A DNA stretch of 8,448 nucleotides from Anaerolineae bacterium (GTDB lineage: Bacteria; Chloroflexota; Anaerolineae; Aggregatilineales; UBA2796): assembly GCA_020851855.1 (NCBI GenBank), contig JADZBY010000670.1, forward strand, positions 1 through 8,448. The letters run 5' to 3'. This document shows, piece by piece, positions 5,311 to 8,448 of this stretch. Positions within the stretch are counted from its first letter, which is position 1; the number at the start of each line of letters is the position of its first letter. The position numbers were made by a program, and so were the translations under genes. The notes below the pieces were generated by a model. It did no database searches and was not told the DNA's origin. It saw nothing but the letters and a program-made list of their open reading frames with translations.

Positions 5311-6417
5311 ATGTTCGACAGACTGGCAAGCATTGAAGCGCGTTATCAGACACTCGAAGAAGCGTTGGCCGCCGGCGCTCCAAACGGCGACTACAGCAAG
5401 ATCGTGGCGCTGGCCCAGGAACGCGCCGAGATCGAGCCGGTGGTCGCCGCCTACCGGGAGTACCGCCGCGCCGTCGCGCAGCGCGACGACGCGCAGCAGC
5501 TTGCCGAGTCCGAGCCGGACGCCGACCTGCGCGCGATGGCCTTCGAAGAAGCCGAGCTTCTCGACGAGCGCATCGCGCAGCTTGAGGACGAGCTAAAACG
5601 GCTGCTCGTGCCCAAAGACCCACGCGACGAAAAGAACGTGATCGTCGAGATTCGCGCCGGGACGGGCGGCGACGAGGCCGGGCTGTTCGCGGCGGATTTG
5701 CTGCGCATGTACAGCCGTTACGCCGAAGCGCGCGGCTGGCGCGTCGAATTGATGAGCGCCAGCGAGTCGGGCATCGGCGGCTACAGCGCGGTGACGGCCT
5801 TCGTGAAAGGGCGCGGCGCGTATTCGCGGCTCAAGTACGAGAGCGGCGTGCACCGGGTGCAGCGTGTGCCCGCCACCGAGAGCCAGGGCCGCATTCACAC
5901 CTCGACGGCGACGGTCGCGGTGCTGGCCGAGATGGACGAGGTCGACGTGAAGATCGACCCCAAAGATCTACAAATTGATGTGTACCGTTCGCAGGGTGCG
6001 GGCGGCCAGTCCGTGAATACCACCGACTCGGCGGTGCGCATCACGCACATGCCAACGGGCATGGTGGTCACCGTGCAGGACGAGCGCAAGCAGCTCCAGA
6101 ACAAGATCAAGGCCATGAACATCCTGCGCGCCCGGCTGTACGACATCGAGCAGGAAAAGCTGCGCGCCGAGCAGGACGCCACGCGCCGCAGCCAGATCGG
6201 GACCGGCGAGCGCAGCGAAAAGATCCGCACCTACAACTACCCGCAGAACCGCGTCACCGACCACCGCATTGGCCTGACCATCTACAACTTGCCCGCCGTG
6301 ATGGATGGCGACCTTGACCCGTTCATTGACGAGCTGGCGACGCGCGAACAGGCGGAGAAACTGGGCGGCGGCCAGCCCCTCACCGAGCGCGCCGCGCAGC
6401 CCGCAGACGACGAGTAG
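5311..6417 (+). CDS. prfA: Peptide chain release factor 1 (RF1)
   Basis: This 368-residue protein recognises UAA and UAG in the ribosomal A site and triggers release of the finished peptide. Residues 1-105 form the helical domain 1. GTGGDEA (117-123) opens the core domain. The stop-codon-reading tripeptide PAT is at 187-189, which marks RF1 (RF2 has SPF), followed by ESQGRIHTS. The catalytic GGQ is at 231-233 in GAGGQSVNTTDS; its glutamine is the usual PrmC methylation target. The C-terminal part has the expected NYPQNRVTDHRIGLT (309-323). Length is normal. The ATG follows GAGAGGG by 3 nt and a good promoter lies upstream. The gene ends in its own substrate codon TAG. prmC, a very common downstream neighbour in other bacteria, is absent here: a repeat-filled spacer follows, then lpdA in the opposite direction. 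Confidence 0.98.
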   Translation: MFDRLASIEARYQTLEEALAAGAPNGDYSKIVALAQERAEIEPVVAAYREYRRAVAQRDDAQQLAESEPDADLRAMAFEEAELLDERIAQLEDELKRLLVPKDPRDEKNVIVEIRAGTGGDEAGLFAADLLRMYSRYAEARGWRVELMSASESGIGGYSAVTAFVKGRGAYSRLKYESGVHRVQRVPATESQGRIHTSTATVAVLAEMDEVDVKIDPKDLQIDVYRSQGAGGQSVNTTDSAVRITHMPTGMVVTVQDERKQLQNKIKAMNILRARLYDIEQEKLRAEQDATRRSQIGTGERSEKIRTYNYPQNRVTDHRIGLTIYNLPAVMDGDLDPFIDELATREQAEKLGGGQPLTERAAQPADDE

Positions 6418-6444
6418 GGACGAGGTCAAACGCCTCAAATCAGC

Positions 6445-6609
6445 TTCACCCCCGGCCCCTCTACATGCCTGCCGCGCCAGACCACCCGTTAAGCGCAAGC
6501 GTTCAATGGGAACCCGGCAGGCCTGGAGAGGGGAGATCACCAGCCCTACCGCCGCGCCGTTCCCCCTCTCTACGCGGTACGCCGAGTGGAGAGGGGGCCA
6601 GGGGGTGAG
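6445..6609. repeat. 165-bp MITE-like inverted-repeat element, copy B
   Basis: This aligns without gaps to copy A (80-244), with 19 mismatches in 164 positions. Both ends are conserved, including the exact 24-base right end. In the first internal hairpin two of 19 arm pairs are broken (left arm 6456-6474 reads CTACATG where copy A has CTCCATG; the right arm has GGCCTGG for GGCATGG). It starts 27 bp after the prfA stop codon, in the same orientation as copy A. It may contribute to ending prfA transcription, although no T-tract follows. Confidence 0.8.
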
Positions 6610-6648
6610 GCTAAGGGTTCCCAACCAGTACCACAACCAGGCAAGAAT

Positions 6649-6744
6649 ACCCCCTAACCCTGCCCTTCCCCCCATGCAGAGGGGAAGGGAAAAACCGGCT
6701 CTCTTAGCCCCTCACCCTTTATGGGGGAGGGGTTGGGGTGGGGG
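6649..6744. repeat. C-rich/G-rich double-hairpin element, different from the 165-bp family
   Basis: The element opens ACCCCCTAACCCTG and closes in a G-rich inverse. Hairpin 1 has perfect 9-bp arms CCCTTCCCC (6663-6671) and GGGGAAGGG (6681-6689). Hairpin 2 has arms CCCCTCACCC (6708-6717) and GGGGGAGGGG (6723-6732), with one mismatch and loop TTTAT. A small stem (6697-6709) followed by five U on the minus strand (6694-6690) is a weak terminator candidate for lpdA. Overall this looks like a second family of small palindromic elements placed between convergent genes. No other copy is in the window. Confidence 0.55.
6723..6744 (+). other. G-quadruplex motif between convergent prfA and lpdA
   Basis: Four G-tracts of 5, 4, 4 and 5 bases are separated by A, TT and T on the plus strand. 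This satisfies the usual four-tract, short-loop rule for a stable G-quadruplex. It would appear in RNA only in prfA read-through, and lies on the template strand for lpdA, 33 bp past its stop codon. Folding is predicted from the pattern only. Confidence 0.6.
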
Positions 6745-6776
6745 AAACACGCCTGAATCCTCACCACGTGGATGTA

Positions 6777-8177
6777 CTAGAGATTGATCATGTGCCCTTC
6801 CGCGCCGTGCGCCACGTCCAGCAGTGCCTCGCTCAGCGTCGGGTGGGCGTGCACGTTGCGCGCGATCTCGGCAGGCGTCATCTCCCAAAGCTGCGCCAGC
6901 GTCAATTCGGGCAGCAGCTCCGTCACGTTCGGGCCGATCAGGTGCGCGCCGAGGATTTCGCCGTACTTCGCATCGGTGAGCAGCTTGACGAAGCCTGCCG
7001 TTTCGCCCATGCCCAGCGCCTTGCCGTTCGCCTGCCACGGGAACTTCGACACCTTCACGTCGTAGCCCTTGTCGCGCGCCTGCTGCTCGGTGTAGCCGAA
7101 GCTGGCGATCTGCGGCTGGCAATACGTGCAGCGCGGCATCATGATATAGTTCAGCGCCATCGTCTCGGCCCCGGCGATGGTTTCGGCGGCGACGATGCCC
7201 TGCGCGCTGGCCACGTGGGCAAGCTGCATCCGGGCCGTGATGTCGCCGATGGCATACACGCCTTCCACGCTGGTCCGCATGTAGTCATCGACCTCGATCC
7301 ACCCCCGCTCGCCGAGCTTGACGCCGGTCTTCTCCAGACCGTAGCCTTCCGTGCGCGGCTTCCAGCCCATCGCCTGGAGCACTTTCTCCGCGCGCAACTG
7401 CTGGGCTTGCCCATCTTTGGTGATGGCCACCGTCACGCCGTCCGCGTCTTCGGTCATGCCATCCACGCGCGCGCCGGTCAGCACCTTGATCCCCAGCTTG
7501 GAATACTGCTTTTCAAGCTCTTTGGAGACTTCCTCGTCTTCGAGCGGGACCATGCGCGGCATGAACTCGACAATGGTCACGTCCACGCCGTAGTTGCGCA
7601 TCACGTAGCCGAACTCGACGCCAATCGGCCCCGCCCCGGCGATGATCACGCTCTTGGGCAGCGTCTCGGATAGGATAAATTCGAGGTACGTGCCGATGCG
7701 CTCGCTCACTTGCGTGCCGGGCAGCATCTTGACCTCGGAGCCGACGGCGATGATCACGTTTTTGCCTTCGAGCGTCTCTTTGTTGCCATCGCCGAGCGCG
7801 ACTTCAATCGTCTTTGGCCCGGTGAACGTGCCCCAGCCGTTGAAGGCGTCGATCTTGTTCTTCTTGATGAGGCCCTGCACGCCCTTGACCAGCCGGTCGG
7901 ACACCTTGCGGCTGCGCTTGAAGGCGACCGAATAGTCCAGCGTGGCCTCGCCGCTGAGCCGGATGCCGAATTCCTCGGCGCGGTGCGTGATGATGTGCGC
8001 CAGTTCCGCGTTGTGCAGCAGCGCTTTGGACGGGATACAGCCCACGTTGAGGCACACGCCGCCCCACCACTGTTTTTCGATGATGGCCGTCTTCAAACCA
8101 AGCTGTGCGGCGCGGATGGCGGCGACATAACCGCCCGGACCGGCTCCCAGCACGACCACATCATAGTTCTTGGCCAT
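6777..8177 (-). CDS. lpdA: Dihydrolipoamide dehydrogenase (E3)
   Basis: This 466-residue FAD enzyme reoxidises protein-bound dihydrolipoamide with NAD+, serving as E3 of 2-oxoacid dehydrogenase complexes or in glycine cleavage. Residues 5-36 hold the FAD-binding Rossmann motif GAGPGG (11-16). The redox disulfide is C42/C47 in GGVCLNVGCIPSK. The NAD-binding motif GAGPIG is at 181-186, and the second FAD contact AIGD at 309-312. The C-terminal dimerisation domain ends with the catalytic pair H445/E450 in HAHPTLSE. Length matches the family. The segment MPRCTYCQPQIASFG (347-361) has two cysteines in a CxxC where many homologues have none. The ATG start follows AAGGAG (8183-8188) with 5-nt spacing. 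A good promoter lies at 8225-8253, so the gene is transcribed on its own at the 5' end. No E1 or E2 gene is in the window, so the complex it serves is unknown. The stop is TAG. Confidence 0.97.
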   Translation of the reverse strand: MAKNYDVVVLGAGPGGYVAAIRAAQLGLKTAIIEKQWWGGVCLNVGCIPSKALLHNAELAHIITHRAEEFGIRLSGEATLDYSVAFKRSRKVSDRLVKGVQGLIKKNKIDAFNGWGTFTGPKTIEVALGDGNKETLEGKNVIIAVGSEVKMLPGTQVSERIGTYLEFILSETLPKSVIIAGAGPIGVEFGYVMRNYGVDVTIVEFMPRMVPLEDEEVSKELEKQYSKLGIKVLTGARVDGMTEDADGVTVAITKDGQAQQLRAEKVLQAMGWKPRTEGYGLEKTGVKLGERGWIEVDDYMRTSVEGVYAIGDITARMQLAHVASAQGIVAAETIAGAETMALNYIMMPRCTYCQPQIASFGYTEQQARDKGYDVKVSKFPWQANGKALGMGETAGFVKLLTDAKYGEILGAHLIGPNVTELLPELTLAQLWEMTPAEIARNVHAHPTLSEALLDVAHGAEGHMINL

Positions 8178-8224
8178 GAATACTCCTTGCCCCTTGTGAA
8201 CAGGCGGAAAACAGACCTGATCGG

Positions 8225-8253
8225 ATTGTAATCTAGCCGCCGGGAGTCGGCAA
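8225..8253 (-). promoter_or_regulatory. Sigma70-type promoter for lpdA
   Basis: On the minus strand, -35 TTGCCG (8248-8253), a 17-bp spacer and -10 TACAAT (8225-8230). Transcription would start near 8218, giving a leader of about 40 nt with AAGGAG before the ATG. The -35 is moderate (4 of 6); the -10 equals that of prfA. Confidence 0.7.
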
Positions 8254-8266
8254 TCGCGGGCGGGGC

Positions 8267-8448
8267 GCTTCGGGCGCGTCGCGACGCGCCCCTACATACG
8301 CCGCTGCCGAACGGCTTCGGGGCCGGACCGATGATGAACGCTTCGGGCGTGTCGCGACGCGCCCCTACATGTGCCGCTGCCGAACGGCTTCGGGGCCGGG
8401 AACGCTTCGGGCGCGTCGCGACGCGCCCCTACATACGCCGCTGCTGTA
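8267..8448. repeat. Three tandem units of a hairpin repeat, open at the window edge
   Basis: Units begin at 8267 (73 bp), 8340 (64 bp) and 8404 (45 bp visible). Each starts GCTTCGGGCG and contains a 20-bp inverted repeat with 9-2-9 geometry: 8272-8291 (perfect), 8345-8364 (one C-to-T change, so one wobble pair) and 8409-8428 (perfect). Each is followed by CTACA, i.e. a TGTAG lead on the minus strand. Units 1 and 2 also hold a second small hairpin, CCGAA-CGGC-TTCGG. The length difference between units comes from a spacer ACCGATGATG-like stretch present only in unit 1. The array lies upstream of the lpdA promoter. The third unit diverges in its last bases and continues beyond the window. Confidence 0.85.

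Noticed and set aside
5079..5336. Possible upstream ORF overlapping the prfA start
   Set aside because: It begins far upstream of the predicted prfA transcription start and is low-complexity where it crosses the 9-bp repeat, so it is unlikely to be translated on the prfA message.
6418..6776. Classical intrinsic terminators for prfA and lpdA
   Set aside because: Hairpins are present, but none has a strong stem directly followed by a U-tract on the right strand; the best for lpdA has only a 4-bp stem.
6738..7673. Long plus-strand open frame opposite lpdA
   Set aside because: It is a shadow of a clearly recognised enzyme, and its 5' part runs through repeat sequence.
8267..8448. CRISPR array
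   Set aside because: The units are long, structured throughout and nearly identical along their whole length. There are no unique spacers and no cas genes.

Overview
The window is GC-rich bacterial chromosome with five complete protein genes, no RNA gene and no recognisable transposase. Gene content (proofreading-type DNA polymerase I, a REC plus degenerate-GGDEF response regulator, a Roadblock/LC7 protein, RF1 and an actinobacterial/Chloroflexi-style dihydrolipoamide dehydrogenase) and gene spacers filled with C-rich and G-rich hairpin repeats suggest a filamentous-type Chloroflexota (Anaerolineae-like) genome. That assignment is inference; no marker in the window settles it.

Layout, left to right. 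1-342: non-coding, holding a truncated hairpin at the window edge (1-20), one copy of a 165-bp inverted-repeat element (80-244) and a second hairpin (280-304). 343-3186 (-): polA. 3187-3504: non-coding, with a nested inverted-repeat element (3335-3465). 3505-4386 (-): response regulator. 4387-4614: leader, candidate promoter and a 16-bp inverted repeat. 4615-4986 (-): Roadblock/LC7 protein. 4987-5310: divergent control region with two good sigma70-type promoters, a 9-bp tandem repeat and a prfA leader hairpin. 5311-6417 (+): prfA. 6418-6776: convergent spacer with a second copy of the 165-bp element, a different C/G-rich hairpin element and a strong G-quadruplex motif. 6777-8177 (-): lpdA. 8178-8448: lpdA promoter, then three tandem units of a hairpin repeat running off the right edge.

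The genes are housekeeping (replication and repair, translation termination, 2-oxoacid dehydrogenase E3) plus two signalling genes, the Roadblock protein and the response regulator, which lie in tandem and may be co-transcribed. I see no obvious new defence or mobile system. The most unusual content is in the spacers: a family of hairpins built as a TGTAG-like lead plus a 9-2-9 inverted repeat whose stems differ completely in sequence, a MITE-like 165-bp element in two copies (about 88% identical), and promoters that all share a TACANT -10 box with an exact 17-bp spacer.
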